This document shows, piece by piece, positions 11,157 to 23,004 of a DNA stretch of 64,000 nucleotides. Numbering within the stretch: the stretch's first letter is position 1; each line of letters opens with the position of its first letter. The notes under the pieces were generated by a model. The model was not told where the DNA came from, ran no database searches, and saw only the letters and a program-made list of their open reading frames with translations. The DNA lies in assembly GCA_012934845.2 (NCBI GenBank), contig WNNJ02001809.1:62001-126000 (forward strand), read 5' to 3'. The translations under genes and the position numbers were made by a program. Source of the DNA: Pomphorhynchus laevis (taxonomy: Eukaryota > Acanthocephala > Palaeacanthocephala > Echinorhynchida > Pomphorhynchidae).

Positions 11157-11233
11157 CGTGTATTGCTGAAGAATATTGCAAAGGTATCGTTGTCAAGCAG
11201 TATCCACTACTACAAAGTCTGTTCTTCTCTATA

Positions 11234-11246
11234 TATACGAATAGTC
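11234..11246 (-). promoter_or_regulatory. TATA-like box of the FABP gene
   Basis: The minus strand carries TATATATAGAGAAG about 85 bases upstream of the FABP ATG, the expected position for a TATA element with a short 5' leader. Confidence 0.45.
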
Positions 11247-11249
11247 CGT

Positions 11250-12429
11250 AAGTCACACTTATTTTTACTGCTTTTTTAGAAACATATATTGTCTAGGTTA
11301 TGTAAGCAAACACGAAACCTGGCTTCGTGTAAACCGGAGAATTATTTTGTCGCCAATATTTCTTTATAGCCAAGCCTAAAAAGCTTTTCATTTTATGTTG
11401 AAAATTGCTTTACAAAGTGATACTTATTCACCGTTTTGCTATTAATGTTTTTTTGTTAAAAATTTGATTTGTCCAAGTAAAACTACGTTATAAGAAATTA
11501 TTGTTACCTTTAGGATCTAATGCTTATAGAAATGCAACAAAGTGTGATTAATGCTTGTTATCTTTAAATTAAAGAAACCTAAAGTAAACTAGGTCCGATA
11601 AAATGCCTCGATTGAGGCAAATTTAGCTATTTTAACTTGTAATTTATATTTCGTTTATTTTTTCTATATTTAAGAAAACAAAAGGTAAAAACACGATAAA
11701 ACAATGCGATTTAGAATTTTTAAAACATCTTGCTTAAATTCCAAAATATTAGTGTCTCGTTGTTCTCAAATGTTCATGCCGAAAATTATATTTTTAGGAG
11801 CTACAAAGATCCACGATGGCGCTTAGGCTATCGGGACCTAATGCGTTAGCATGGCCTTTACTCGGTTTGGTTACAATTTCAAAATTTAGTTCAGCTTGTC
11901 TACAGAGGATGGTGTTCTATTGAATTGTATGGAATATCTACTATGAAGGTATATTCAATCCAGTCGGTACTTTGTCATTTGCTTACTTTACAACAATTTC
12001 CTTAAATAAATGTGATTTCTAAAAACTGTAAATTCGTTCAACCGATATAGTAGGAGTATCTCTTCGTATTATCTGCAAAGGCAAGACAGTTTCCGCATTA
12101 AATCCACATGTTTCTCCATTTTGAAATATAAATGTGAATATTATCATTTGAGCTGCAAAAGTACATATGGCGAAGCTAGATACTAGACGTAATTTCTAAA
12201 TAGATACCTTTATCTGTCATAATGATTTTCATTTTACGCTTTGATAAAGGACAAACAGTCGAAAGCTTGCAAATAAGGAAATTGTAAAATTTAAATAAAT
12301 ACTCGTGTCTATAATTTTATATCACCAAAATGAAACAAGTTAAGTTCGACACGAATATATATAGCTTAATATAAAGAGCTGTATATATTATATATACAGC
12401 TATATATACATGATTTTCCCCTATACTGC
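11250..12429. other. No gene seen
   Basis: AT-rich intergenic sequence with many stops in all frames. No repeat shared with the rest of the window was recognised. Confidence 0.4.
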
Positions 12430-13130
12430 TTGATTTTATTAAATATTATTTGTGGTACCTTAAATTTATTGTTATTTAGATCGCACATGACAATTGCGTT
12501 TAAAGGAGTGGTTCAAGAATATAAATTGCCACTCTGTTTTATAATGGATAAAAAGGGTATGAAGGTTAAATCAGATAATAAAACTATACCAATATTATAT
12601 TGGAATCCAAAATTCCATAAAAATCCAATAAAACCTAGGTTCATATGTAGTGCGTTTAAATGTACATTAAAACCACTTTATGTCTATATGAATAAAATAC
12701 TTAAAGTAATTAAAGCACACTAAAAAATATTGTAGGGAATCGAAATTAGTACTGGTATAAAATACTATTTCAGTATTAATTCTACAAAAGAATTTTTAGA
12801 ACACACAAAAGGAATAAATTTTCAGAATATAAATACTGACAATTTTAGTACGCTTTAGACAAATTGATATTTAGAAGATATTAAAGAAACTAGAAAAATT
12901 AATAAACCTTCTGATATATATGTTATGCCAATCTAACAAAGATGTAACCGTCAAGAAAATATAAATACATGGATAAAATTTAATTAGTAGAATTCTTAAA
13001 TACGTCGATAAATCAAAATTATTTAAAGTAGTTTTGATAAATCAAAGCTTTTTAAAATGTATTCTAATGGGATGCAATAATATACCAAATTATAGCTGGC
13101 ATATGTTTAAGCTTTAGAAAATAGTAATTT
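12430..13130 (+). mobile_element. Decayed PLE RT fragment
   Basis: Codons from 12544 give MDKKGMKVKSDNKTIPILYW and the PKFHKNPIKPRFICS motif, nearly the same as the PLE at 15.6 kb. After about 12720 stops and gaps accumulate, although RT sequence can be followed to about 13.1 kb. Confidence 0.75.
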
Positions 13131-13705
13131 GCAGGAAAAATACTACGAAAACGGTTAATAAGTGCGCGATATCATGTAATTGTCATATAAACGCAGGTTG
13201 CGTGCTTTAAACTTATTTATTGATATCTCGATAGTTTAATAAGATAAAAATCTAATAATTTAAAAAGATAAATTATAAAAAAGAGATTATATTATTATTT
13301 AATCTAGTATAGATTAAATATATTAAAAATGAATAAAATATATAATTAATATAATATTATATAATATTCATATATAATATATTAATATAATAGATATTAG
13401 ATATATTATCTACTATCTTTGAAAATTTGCTTTCGAAGAGAATGTCATCATTAGTTAGCTCTTTCTCAGAGAAATATAAGAGAAATATTTTTATTTTGAA
13501 TTTTCGCCAATACGATTGGCCTCCTTGTACCAAATAAAAGTCGATATGTTGACATTTCAATATAATTAGTAATCAAAATTTGGATGAGTTTATTTGGCGA
13601 AATACTGACATAGTTTTACACTAGCTGATTGTACAGAGTCCGGTGTTTTAAAACACCTTTCCAGGAGAAATTGCGATCAAAGAATTTAAAGAATTTATAA
13701 AAATG

Positions 13706-13765
13706 TCTTTGTTTGTACGGATTTTTTGTATTTCTGCGAAATACAAAAAAGCCGTACAAATGAAG
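13706..13765. repeat. Long near-perfect hairpin
   Basis: TTTGTACGG (13712-13720) plus a 12-base T-rich arm (13722-13733) pair with 13739-13750 and CCGTACAAA (13752-13760) around a 5-base loop. The only mismatch is 13721 against 13751. A few weaker pairs extend the base. It may be a small palindromic element or a precursor-like hairpin; nothing decides. Confidence 0.7.
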
Positions 13766-14319
13766 TGATGTACAATTCATCAATGGTGATTCGATTTCAA
13801 TCAATCGAATCACCCTCTTCTAGAACTCATTCATCCGCGCTCATCGGATGTGCTCCGATGCAATGGTCTGACCCTGGTAAGAGATAAGGTAAGGAAATCA
13901 AGATATGTTCAATCGATCATGGAGTCGTCGGATTATGGTATAAGCTAAAGATACAGCAGTTTATTGTAACAGCTTAGCAGAATTTAAAAAGAATTATCCA
14001 ACTAAGGAAGCAATGAGGAGTGCTGCTTTTCCATATTTGTGAAGATTTTAATTTTTGCAGTGAACTACCAATTAAGCTATGCTTTTGTATATTAATAAAA
14101 AATAACATGCATGATGTATAATAAATATTAAATTTGAATTAAAAGCAATTTTTTGTTAAATGCATAGAGCAGTGATTTGGGATGCAAATGGTATTAGTAG
14201 TACCTCTACGCTTTGCCGTACATACTCATTAAGAAATCACTATAACATAGTTTTAAGTCAAAATGCGTGTGAATAAATTTTATTTTTTGTGTTCAAGCAT
14301 TGTATACTCCGTATATCAC

Positions 14320-14705
14320 ATATTAAAATTCGCGCCAAATACCTTCATCATTCAAAGTTCGTATCGAAATTAATTATATATAATACTCTTAAATTGTGCA
14401 ATTATTCAATGTACTTTTACTGAATGCATGCTATAAACATGAAACTCAGTTTTATTTTGTACATCCCTATCATCCTATTTGGGGGAAATTTGAAGGATTT
14501 AACCACTTAAATGTTAACTGGCAAGGGATAAAATAATTGATAAAGTATTTGATGGAAACATTAAATTTGACAAATTCTGTAAGACCGGTCTAATCAGCAA
14601 ACGAATACATGAACCAAAGTATCAAAGAATTTTTAAATATTTCGTACCTGGAGAGTTTTGTCTGCGTAAACAATTGCAGAAAAACAAATAGTATTCGTTT
14701 AAAAT
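14320..14705 (+). mobile_element. PLE 5' region and N-terminal coding fragment
   Basis: Starts with the flank shared with 623-740, then encodes DKVFDGNIKFDKFCKTGLIS, RIHEPKYQRIFKYFVPGEF and LRKQLQKNK (14550-14700). The sequence upstream of this frame has stops. The matching RT begins at 15.6 kb after an unrelated 0.9-kb stretch. Confidence 0.7.
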
Positions 14706-14896
14706 CGATTATAAAACAACTATAATTTGTTTAAAATCGTTTCTACTCCGGAAGTAGGTAAGTGCCTAACTGTTAATTTTTCAGATATCTCAAGAGCGCT
14801 GATTCACATAGTCTTACCAATTTGTGCATCTGCATTATGATATAGCGAACAATCATCATAATCGAAGATCCGACTGGCATACTTGGTCCAAATGTC

Positions 14897-15478
14897 GTGG
14901 TAATGCCAATATTTGCATATATATTATGTACTTGCATAAACATACCGGCATTGTATCGCTATCTAAGATATTACACTTTAAATTTGTATCCAAAAGATGG
15001 AACCTATCGATCAGTCACGATAATATTTTGTAGAATAGGAAATATGCGAATGACTGAAATTGATTCCGAATACATTCGTAAATTGTCAATATGGCTCCGT
15101 AAGAAACATGCAAACCGCTTTAATTTGGATATAATAAGTTTAAAAGACAATAAAACTAGATTTTTGTTTACTATTGCTAGTAAATGTCGTAGCAAGTTTC
15201 ATACTAATATACTTGCTAAATATATAAGCAGGATCACGAAAATAATCTATTTGAACGTCCGATTAAATTATCTAACGAGTCTTAAGCTGATACATCCTAC
15301 GAAATACACTTATGAAGAAATATTTGTGCTTTTTTATAAGATTATGACCGCCTTGAATCACATATTTTATTTTAATATGGTAATTTCAAATTTAATAAAA
15401 GTATACATTTGGATTTGTGCTCAATATATAATTAATGCCTCAGCGAAATCAATGGGAAATTATACAGTAATAAGATAA
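14897..15478 (+). CDS. Hypothetical protein, 193 codons
   Basis: A long open frame in a very AT-rich area, lying between two PLE parts (14.3-14.7 and 15.6-16.4 kb). The frame is open upstream to about 14865 (IIEDPTGILGPNVV), so the first ATG may not be the true start. The product is basic with hydrophobic stretches at both ends (FAYILCTCINIPALY; FYFNMVISNLIKVYIWICAQ). I recognise no domain. It could be a host exon or retrocopy trapped between PLE insertions, or an uninformative open frame. Confidence 0.35.
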   Translation: MVMPIFAYILCTCINIPALYRYLRYYTLNLYPKDGTYRSVTIIFCRIGNMRMTEIDSEYIRKLSIWLRKKHANRFNLDIISLKDNKTRFLFTIASKCRSKFHTNILAKYISRITKIIYLNVRLNYLTSLKLIHPTKYTYEEIFVLFYKIMTALNHIFYFNMVISNLIKVYIWICAQYIINASAKSMGNYTVIR

Positions 15479-15599
15479 AGATTTTCTTAGCTTGCCAGTA
15501 GGCTGTATCAAAACTTTGAAGGAGCTAGATTGATACTGAAAAAAAGTTTATTTGAAGTTCTTTAAAATGTATATTACATTCATTTTCAGTTTATAAGTC

Positions 15600-16399
15600 A
15601 CTGTTCTATAATGGATAAAAAAGGTATAAAGTTTGAATCAGATAATAAAACTATACCTGTATTATATTGGAATCCAAAATTACATAAAAATCCAATAAAA
15701 CCTAGGTTCATATGTAGTGCGTTTAAATGTACATTAAAACCACTTTCTGTCTATATGAATAAAATACTTAAAGTAATTAAAGCACACTTTAAAAAATATT
15801 GCAAGGTAATCGAAATTAATACTGGTATAAAACACTATTTCAGTATTAATTCTACAAAAGAATTTTTAGAACAGACAAAAGGAATAAATTTTCAAAATAT
15901 AAATACATACGATTTTAGTACGCTTTATACAAATCTAGATTTAGTAGATATTAAAGAAGCGTTAGTAAAATTAATTAATCTTATATTCGGAAAAAGATAT
16001 ACATATATATGTTATAATAATTATAACGCCTATCTAACAAAAATTAAACCATCAAGTAAATATAAATATATGGATAAAATTGAATTAATAGAATCCTTAA
16101 ATATTTTGATAAATCAAAATTATTTAAAAGTAGGGACATCTATATTTAGACAAGTAAAAGGTGTTCCAATGGGTGGTAATAGTAGCCCAATTATAGCTGA
16201 CTTGTTTTTAAGCTTTATAGAATATGAATTTGTTCATAACTGTGTAAAAACTAAATCTAAACAATATAAATATATGAAATATATGTTTCGATACATTGAT
16301 GATATATGTGTATTTAATTCTAATAATTTTTATTCAATTAGTGAACAAATTTATCCAGAAAGCCTTATTCTTAACAAAACCAATATTGATGATAAAGAA
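15600..16399 (+). mobile_element. Penelope-like element reverse transcriptase (263 residues, 3' cut)
   Basis: The best PLE coding copy, open from 15611. It shows the PLE hallmark YWNPKLHKNPIKPRFICS (residues 19-36), motif A TYDFSTLYTNLD (99-110), motif B KGVPMGGNSSPIIADLF (183-199) and motif C MFRYIDDICVF (225-235, catalytic YIDD). At residue 263 (DKE) the sequence passes abruptly into the antisense of a LINE ORF1. The missing C terminus is present in the copies at 5.66 and 26.3 kb. No GIY-YIG endonuclease domain is visible. PLEs copy themselves by target-primed reverse transcription and are known hosts of hammerhead ribozymes. Confidence 0.85.
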
Positions 16400-17271
16400 C
16401 AACGAAGATCAGTCTGTAGAACCGCACAGTGGGAAGAATCACACGCTCCACACGTATGTATCTCACTGCAGCTGGAGGCCCAGTGTCCCCATTTGTGAAA
16501 CCGGCTGCAGTGAGGATGGGAATATTCATCTTTTCCAATAAGGGTAAAACAAAGATTAAAGCCCAAAAAGGGGTTACATTTAGAGTTCATAAGAACTTCT
16601 CCGTATTCCAGTGGGGCAGAGCAGAACCCAATGGGTATTGGGTTACCCCCTTAACCCAGAATAGCCCAGGAGTTAGAAACCTTAAAGGATTTTTCTAGTA
16701 GTTTAATATCAGTATCATCAAGGTGACAGGGTAAATTCGATATTTTTAGAGTGCCAAGAATGGGTTTGAAAAAAATTTCACCATATTCAGATAAGGCTGA
16801 TTCATAGTGATCTATATAGTCCTTCGCCAGATCAGTAGAGACAAATGATATCTTAAGCTCTATCTCGTACAGTTTGACTGAATTGAAAATGACCATGTTG
16901 GTCAATTTTTTTACAGAAAGGCCTAAGGAAGACATTAAATAAGAGATGCCTTTCCATTGGCTTCTTAAGCTTGATGACTATCAAATTTTTGAGTTTTGGG
17001 ATGGGAGGTAGTCCCTCCTTTTCACCGTTAATCAAATAAACGTCACTAACCTTCGTTGTCGTTTGTTTAGACTCAGTAAATACCTTAATATCGTCTTTTT
17101 CATCCAAATTCGTGTTCATTTGTGTTGGAAAACTGGATTTTACGAAGTTCTTTGTTCTTCCGACGTTAATACTTGTACACATTTTTTTGACGAAAAAATT
17201 ATTTGCACTAATAACTGCTGCAGGCAAAATATAGCGAGTAGTAATGCTGCACATGGTTGCCAACAAAAAGT
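16400..17271 (-). mobile_element. LINE ORF1-like fragment inserted in the PLE
   Basis: Minus-strand pieces (17275-16853, 16935-16651, 16590-16400) encode a segment with KISNLPCHLDDTDIKLLEKS. A CCHC-type zinc knuckle region follows: CSRFHKWGHWASSC, then CGACDSSHC and a final Cys. This is usual for ORF1 proteins of Jockey/I-type LINEs, which bind nucleic acid. It is broken by frame changes. It sits between PLE sequence on both sides, so it inserted later than that PLE. Confidence 0.65.
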
Positions 17272-18140
17272 GCAAGGTTATCGAAATAAATACTGATATA
17301 AAACACTATTTTCAGTATGTAAACGCAACCGATAAGCGTGGTGATTTAAGTTTAGAAGCAATTAATCCAAATCATTCTTTAAATAAGTAAATTACCACCC
17401 TGCTCTGTAATGGATAAAAGGGTGTAAAGCTTGAATCAGATAATATAACTATACCGATATTATATTGGAATCCAAAATTACGTAAACATCCAATAAAACC
17501 TAGGTTCATATGTGGTTATTTTAAATGTACATTAAAATCCAATATAAATATATGGATAAAATTGAATTAATAGAAGTCTATAATATTTTGATAAATCAAA
17601 ATTATTTAAAAGTAGGGATATATATTTAGGCAAATAAAAGTGTTCCAATAAGAGGTTATATTAGCCCAATTATACATAACCCTTTTTAAGCTTTATTGTA
17701 TATGAATATGCTTATAACTGTTTAAAAAAATATAATATATCATCGATATATTGATGAAATATGTGTATTTTACTCTAATAATTTTTATTCAATAAGCGAA
17801 CAAATTTATTCAGGTAGAGTTATTCTTAATAGAACCAATATCAATTAATAAGTTATATAAACATTAAATTAACATCAATTAAAACTATTAATAATTTATA
17901 TGGTAAAGATGGTAAGAAACATATTTTTTATAAGCATTCATACAAAAGATAATATTAAAGATGATATATATAATATTATAAATGAAATAATAAAATAATG
18001 AAATCTTAAGAATTGCCATAATGTGTAATGATGTTTCCATTCTTCAAAATAATTTAAATAATTTAATAGATAAATATTTTAAACTGGGTATCTATAAAAA
18101 TAACATAAAACAGAAAATAGTGAAATATATTTAAAATGTT
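17272..18140 (+). mobile_element. Decayed PLE copies
   Basis: A 50-bp PLE scrap follows the ORF1 fragment (17272-17323). A second degraded copy runs from about 17400 (codons like the GMKVKSDN and LYWNPKLHK region) through the motif C area near 17750. It then enters the duplicated segment. Many stops. Confidence 0.65.
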
Positions 18141-19115
18141 TTGGAGGAAAAACTGAGTTGAAACTTTAATAAGTCTGCACATTATAGTATTCAATCGCAT
18201 TTAATGATGATTCAAAGGTACAGTTCCAAGATAAGAATCCATAGCGCAAGACGTACTGCTTTGTTATTCAAAATTAATTCAAAATCTAGCAGTAAAGAAA
18301 TCGTTTACAGCCTGATGAGACTTAAGTATACGAGAGTTAAGTATGATGGCAATCATATAAAGGAAATTCAGTGAATTTAAATCAATTACATTGTAAACGG
18401 GTTTTAAATACCCACCTCTATGGTGGATATTTATGGCCTGTATGTGATAATAACGTATTTATAATATCTATGTGATTCACATATTCTCATCTATTATGTG
18501 ATTCACATATTCTCGTCTATTATATGATTCACATTATTACATCTAATTTGGTGGTAAACATTTTAATTTTATTAAATGTCTGAGTGGCAAGGCGACTTAA
18601 TAAATAGTTTGTTAGAACTCCACTAAATCAACTGCCGCGATTCCTACTGCAGGATCAAAAATTACAGAAGCCAATGCAAAACGTGCAAAGTGTAACACTA
18701 ATATAATTATTTTACGATATTATAAAATGATACTACGTAATTAAAAATAATATAATTTTTAAATTGAAGGACCAAAAATATTTCGTACCTGGTGAGTTTT
18801 TACTGCGTAAACAATTGCAGAAAAAAAATATTATTTTTTATAGCTTTCTCTCACCATTGGTCTCCGTTGTAATCATCCTCGTTGCCATTTGTTCCTCTCC
18901 CTTTCGAACTACTTGGGTTCCGTGTAAAAGTCGGCTTGTTGTTTCTCAATATCTACTTATTCTAACGGCCTGGATCATGTCATCCGTCTGACTCTTTTTT
19001 CTATGAACTGTTAAACTTACTTTCTTTCATCTTCCTCTCCGGTTTACCTTGCGTTGTACTAGGTGATATGTTCGCTTAGACCGTCCTTGTGAGTCCAATA
19101 CCCTAAAGACGATTT
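17744..19115 (+). repeat. Direct segmental duplication, copy 2
   Basis: Matches 6214-7589 with few differences, including the odd joint between PLE 3' sequence and LINE endonuclease sequence. It ends abruptly at 19115 in unrelated AT-rich DNA, whereas the LINE in copy 1 continues. This suggests copy 2 derives from a chimeric transcript or a segmental copy of locus 1. Confidence 0.85.
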
Positions 19116-19676
19116 TTGATCATTACGTAATTTGATAATTAATCACTTTATTATTACAAAACGATTGAAAGCACAATGATATATAATTATATATAAATAT
19201 TCATAAATAAATATTATAAATATTATAATAAATATCATAAATATTCAATAGTATTCAATTACCAATTGATTTATTACCTATGATTTCGATAATCGTATCA
19301 GATTTTGTCACCGGATAGAATGGTTTGACTATTAGGTCTTATCATTAACAGATTACTTTAATCTTGTCATCATCATTGATTAGTAAATATACGTGTTCGC
19401 TATGATATTAATTACTTGTTATTGCTAGCTATTTTTGATCTAATTTAAATGCAATTTTTTAACTTTTGATTTGAAAATAAAAGATAAATTAGAGAATTAT
19501 GGCGTAATCGTATTATTTTTAATTGGAATATTATTTCCTACTTAATTTTAAATTTTTATCAGCAGCTTAAATCTTTAAATTTCGGTTTATAAATCAAGTA
19601 AATCGGAATTGCAGTATTATCTAATCTAATTAATGAATGTAAATTAATGTAAAATTGATAGTTTTTTTGTTTTAAA
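19116..19676. other. Upstream region of the polycystin-like gene; no gene seen
   Basis: Very AT-rich, no repeats recognised. Presumably holds the promoter and 5' leader of the downstream gene, but no clear promoter motif stands out. Confidence 0.35.
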
Positions 19677-21194
19677 ATGAAACAACATTTTGATAATGCA
19701 GAGAAACATGGACTGATTGTTACAGACTACGGTATTGCGGGATTTTGGCTTGATTTATCTTTGCATATTGTGACACTGGTTAATGTCATAGCGATTACTT
19801 TACTAAACAATCCGACTTCTAATTACTACATGGGTAAAAATGTATACCGAAGAATTTGTAGCAGGATATCATCGATACAGACAGTTGAAGATTTCTGGTT
19901 TTTTATGGAAACATACATTAACAGGGAGATTGTGGCTGGTAAATCTTTTGCAACGAATGTATCTAATGCTGCTGAACAATGGGGAAATATAGGATATGAC
20001 AGCATAATTGTAGGGACTTCTCGTCTTCGCCAATTGCGTATTCTGCCTACACCATGTATATATAGACATTTTCAATCCGCGTGTTATCCAGAATACCAGC
20101 GTGCAAGGGAAGACGATAAAATTGTGTTCTTCTCACCCCATTGGCTTTGGATAACTGTAAAAGACACAATTACTTCAAGTGCACATACAACAGGACAAAC
20201 AGGTAATGTATACTCAGGCTCTGGATCAGTTGTCAACCTAAATACTTCAAGGAATTATAATATTCGTATTGTCAACCGGCTAAAACAGTCGCTCTGGATT
20301 GATAGGGCCACTCGCGCTGTATTCTTTGAGTTTACCCTTTACAACTATAACCTAAATGCATTTGTGAACAGCGTTTTGCTCTTCGAATTTTTTGCAGCAG
20401 GAGGTACGAGTGCCAGCTGTCATATTGATGTTTTTACAATGTTTCTAAATCCGTATAGCAAGTTAGATCACGCCATTATCGGATTGTATATAGTGTTTGT
20501 TTTAAATACATTCAGAATTTTAGTATTTGAAACAGTGAGTCTTCTAACATGGAATAAAAGAGGTAGACTTATTGGTTGGCGGCTTATTGACATCGCAACT
20601 GGAATTCTGTGTTTGTTTGTAATTGTAATAAAATCCAAGCTAATTTTAGGCAGTGAACATAAGAGAAAGCTGCTGGAAATCTGGACATATGGTTATTTTA
20701 ATATTCAACACGAATATCAATTACACAGGAGAATCGTGGATATTTTAGGTATTGTATCCATGCTTTGTATTTTTAAAACTCTTAAATATCTCAGTAAACA
20801 AAGAAACATACATAAGCTAATGACCGCATCATGGTTTTCTTGTCGTAGGCTTACAGGACTTATACTACTTTTGGCTCTGATCACTTCAGCTCTAGGATTC
20901 TGGGCTCATCGTGCACTTGGCTTATATGTCAAAAATTTTCAGTGTACGCTTACAAGTTCTCTTGCTTTAACAGGAATTTTACTTAGTGGGTTTAATTATG
21001 ATGATTTTATGGAAAACTATTCAAGTATTGCTGTTTTCGTTCTATATATCTGCATCGTATTCCTGGTTTTATTTAATACGGCTGTGGCGATAATTAATAC
21101 AGGCTATACAGAAGCTGTTGACATGCAAAAGCGGTTGGATAGTACACGGATCTATACATGTTGCAACAATATCAACATAATCAAAACTTATTAG
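19677..21194 (+). CDS. Polycystin-family (PKD2-like) cation channel subunit
   Basis: A 505-residue open frame with the polycystin channel layout. The first membrane helix is at about 20-44 and the extracellular polycystin domain at about 70-255. That domain holds FWFFMETYINREI, GTSRLRQLRI, a C127-x8-C136 pair, then SGSGSVVNLNTSR, LKQSLWIDRATRAVFFEFTLYN and LLFEFFAAGG. Further helices lie at about 265-285, 303-322, 354-370 and 391-412, then a pore segment (431-438) and a last helix (450-473) ending LFNTAVAIINTGYTEA. Such channels sit in cilia or cell membranes. The pore reads LLSG where PKD2 has LGD, so the filter acid is missing and permeation may be altered. The cytoplasmic tail is short; a later exon (23864-24363) may supply more. 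One exon, no breaks. Confidence 0.9.
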   Translation: MKQHFDNAEKHGLIVTDYGIAGFWLDLSLHIVTLVNVIAITLLNNPTSNYYMGKNVYRRICSRISSIQTVEDFWFFMETYINREIVAGKSFATNVSNAAEQWGNIGYDSIIVGTSRLRQLRILPTPCIYRHFQSACYPEYQRAREDDKIVFFSPHWLWITVKDTITSSAHTTGQTGNVYSGSGSVVNLNTSRNYNIRIVNRLKQSLWIDRATRAVFFEFTLYNYNLNAFVNSVLLFEFFAAGGTSASCHIDVFTMFLNPYSKLDHAIIGLYIVFVLNTFRILVFETVSLLTWNKRGRLIGWRLIDIATGILCLFVIVIKSKLILGSEHKRKLLEIWTYGYFNIQHEYQLHRRIVDILGIVSMLCIFKTLKYLSKQRNIHKLMTASWFSCRRLTGLILLLALITSALGFWAHRALGLYVKNFQCTLTSSLALTGILLSGFNYDDFMENYSSIAVFVLYICIVFLVLFNTAVAIINTGYTEAVDMQKRLDSTRIYTCCNNINIIKTY

Positions 21195-21791
21195 TTAGAA
21201 ATAAAGGGATCATATTCTTCTGTTTAATAAATGTGATCCATTGGACATTAAAAATGTTCTGGTTAAATTTGTCCAAACTCATTTGGAAATCTATAAAAAT
21301 ATTATATTTGAAGTAAACTAGGTATTTAAAAATTAAAGGATGTATAACAATTGGTATTTGAAAAAGATCTTGAATAGATAAAATACATTCTTTTGAGGTA
21401 TAAATATAATTTTAAAAAATTATTTTTCTTAATACAATTTAAGATTATTTATAGAATGGAACCAAATAAACGACAATTCATTAGATAAAAAGGTTCAGCT
21501 AAATATTGTAATAGCTGCTGATATCATCATCAGGAACTACTGTTCCTGATGAATAAATGGATATTTTCAAAAATAATTAAAAATATCAATTTTTAAAATA
21601 TCCCTTACAAACCAATGGATATTTTCAAAATTAATTTAAGATAAATATTTCTGACAACAAATCACAGCTACTGACTCTAGATCACATTTTCTTTTTCAGT
21701 CCTAAACTGAACTTAAATTTATTGTTTAAAAATATTTTTCAAAAATAGAGTTGCTATGAAGACTACAGAGGAACTCCTTGAAAATGGCAAA

Positions 21792-21825
21792 ATTCTATTT
21801 TACATAATTCTATGTAAAATAGAAT
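21792..21825. repeat. Perfect 15-bp hairpin
   Basis: ATTCTATTTTACATA (21792-21806) pairs fully with 21811-21825 around a 4-base loop. Function unknown. Confidence 0.7.
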
Positions 21826-22164
21826 GTAAAATAAAAATAATATATTTTTATATTATATTTATAAAAGTTATAAAAATTACGCGCGACACGAGTTTTTGTA
21901 AAAGTTATTAAAAAATTACAAATCTACCAATGTTCAAGTTCAATTTTATCAATAATTTGCAAACAATGAACTTAATTTTTAGTAAAAAGTTACTAAATTC
22001 TTAAAGTCTCTAAAACAAAAAAATAAATATCTGTGTATTACATTGGAAATCTAACCAATGGTCTGAATTTTGTGTTTTGTCTCTCTTTTATGATTAACAG
22101 TGCTAGAATTTAAAATGTCATAGATCTTTTATTAAACCATACAGTTTTTTATAAAACAAAATTT

Positions 22165-22549
22165 TGAAGTTACTATCGAGACCTTGTCGAAATGTCTGAT
22201 TTTTAAAACCTGATTACTGCATGTTTTTCCAATTGTGTGATTGCTGATTGCATTACATTGACGCAAGACATTGCATTATTGTAAAGTTATTGAAAGTATT
22301 AGAATAATTTTTTTATTTTACATTATATTTAAAATATAATGTAAATTAAAAAATATATTTTACAATTGTTTGGAGTACAGGTCACACTCGAAGATTTACA
22401 ATGTCATTTTATTATTTAACTTTCTTTACAATAGCGATTGCATATAGTGCATTCAACTACAATGCAATCAGCAATCACACAATTAGAAACACATGCAGTA
22501 ATCCGGTTTTAATAATCAGACATTTCGACATGATCTCGATAGTAACTTC
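22165..22549. repeat. Foldback element, arms about 90-95 bp
   Basis: 22165-22260 is an imperfect inverted copy of 22461-22549 around a 200-bp AT-rich middle that includes a short perfect palindrome. No coding capacity. It looks like a non-autonomous foldback or MITE-type element. Confidence 0.7.
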
Positions 22550-23004
22550 AAATAAATTCTTGTAAATTCTTCAAATAAATTCTTCTTTAAATTGAACATT
22601 TTTGGTAAATTTTTATATAATTTTAGTTTTTCTGTTGAATTTTTCCAACCATTAGCATTCATGCACACAGCATTATTAAAGATATTACATAAATCTAATA
22701 AGTTTTACTTGCTGAAAATGTATATTGTACTACTTTTAAATCATCTAAATAATTTAATAATTGAGTTATAAAAATAAATCCAAACAAAATTATTGTCGCA
22801 CGATATTATATCGCATCACAATCAGAAGAATTTCAGCTCACAGATACCATCTATTTAAATAAAAACATTCATTGCAAGTGGCAACATGAAAAACAGTGAT
22901 CCGGCAAGCGGATCACACACCTTAGGTATGTTTCTAATAGATCGTTAGAATATGATCCTCAACCGAAAGTAATATACAACAATGTATATCAACAATGTAT
23001 CCAC

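Noticed and set aside
13357-13813. Minus-strand frames of 65-67 codons
   Set aside because: AT-driven, no domain; one lies over the 13.7-kb hairpin.
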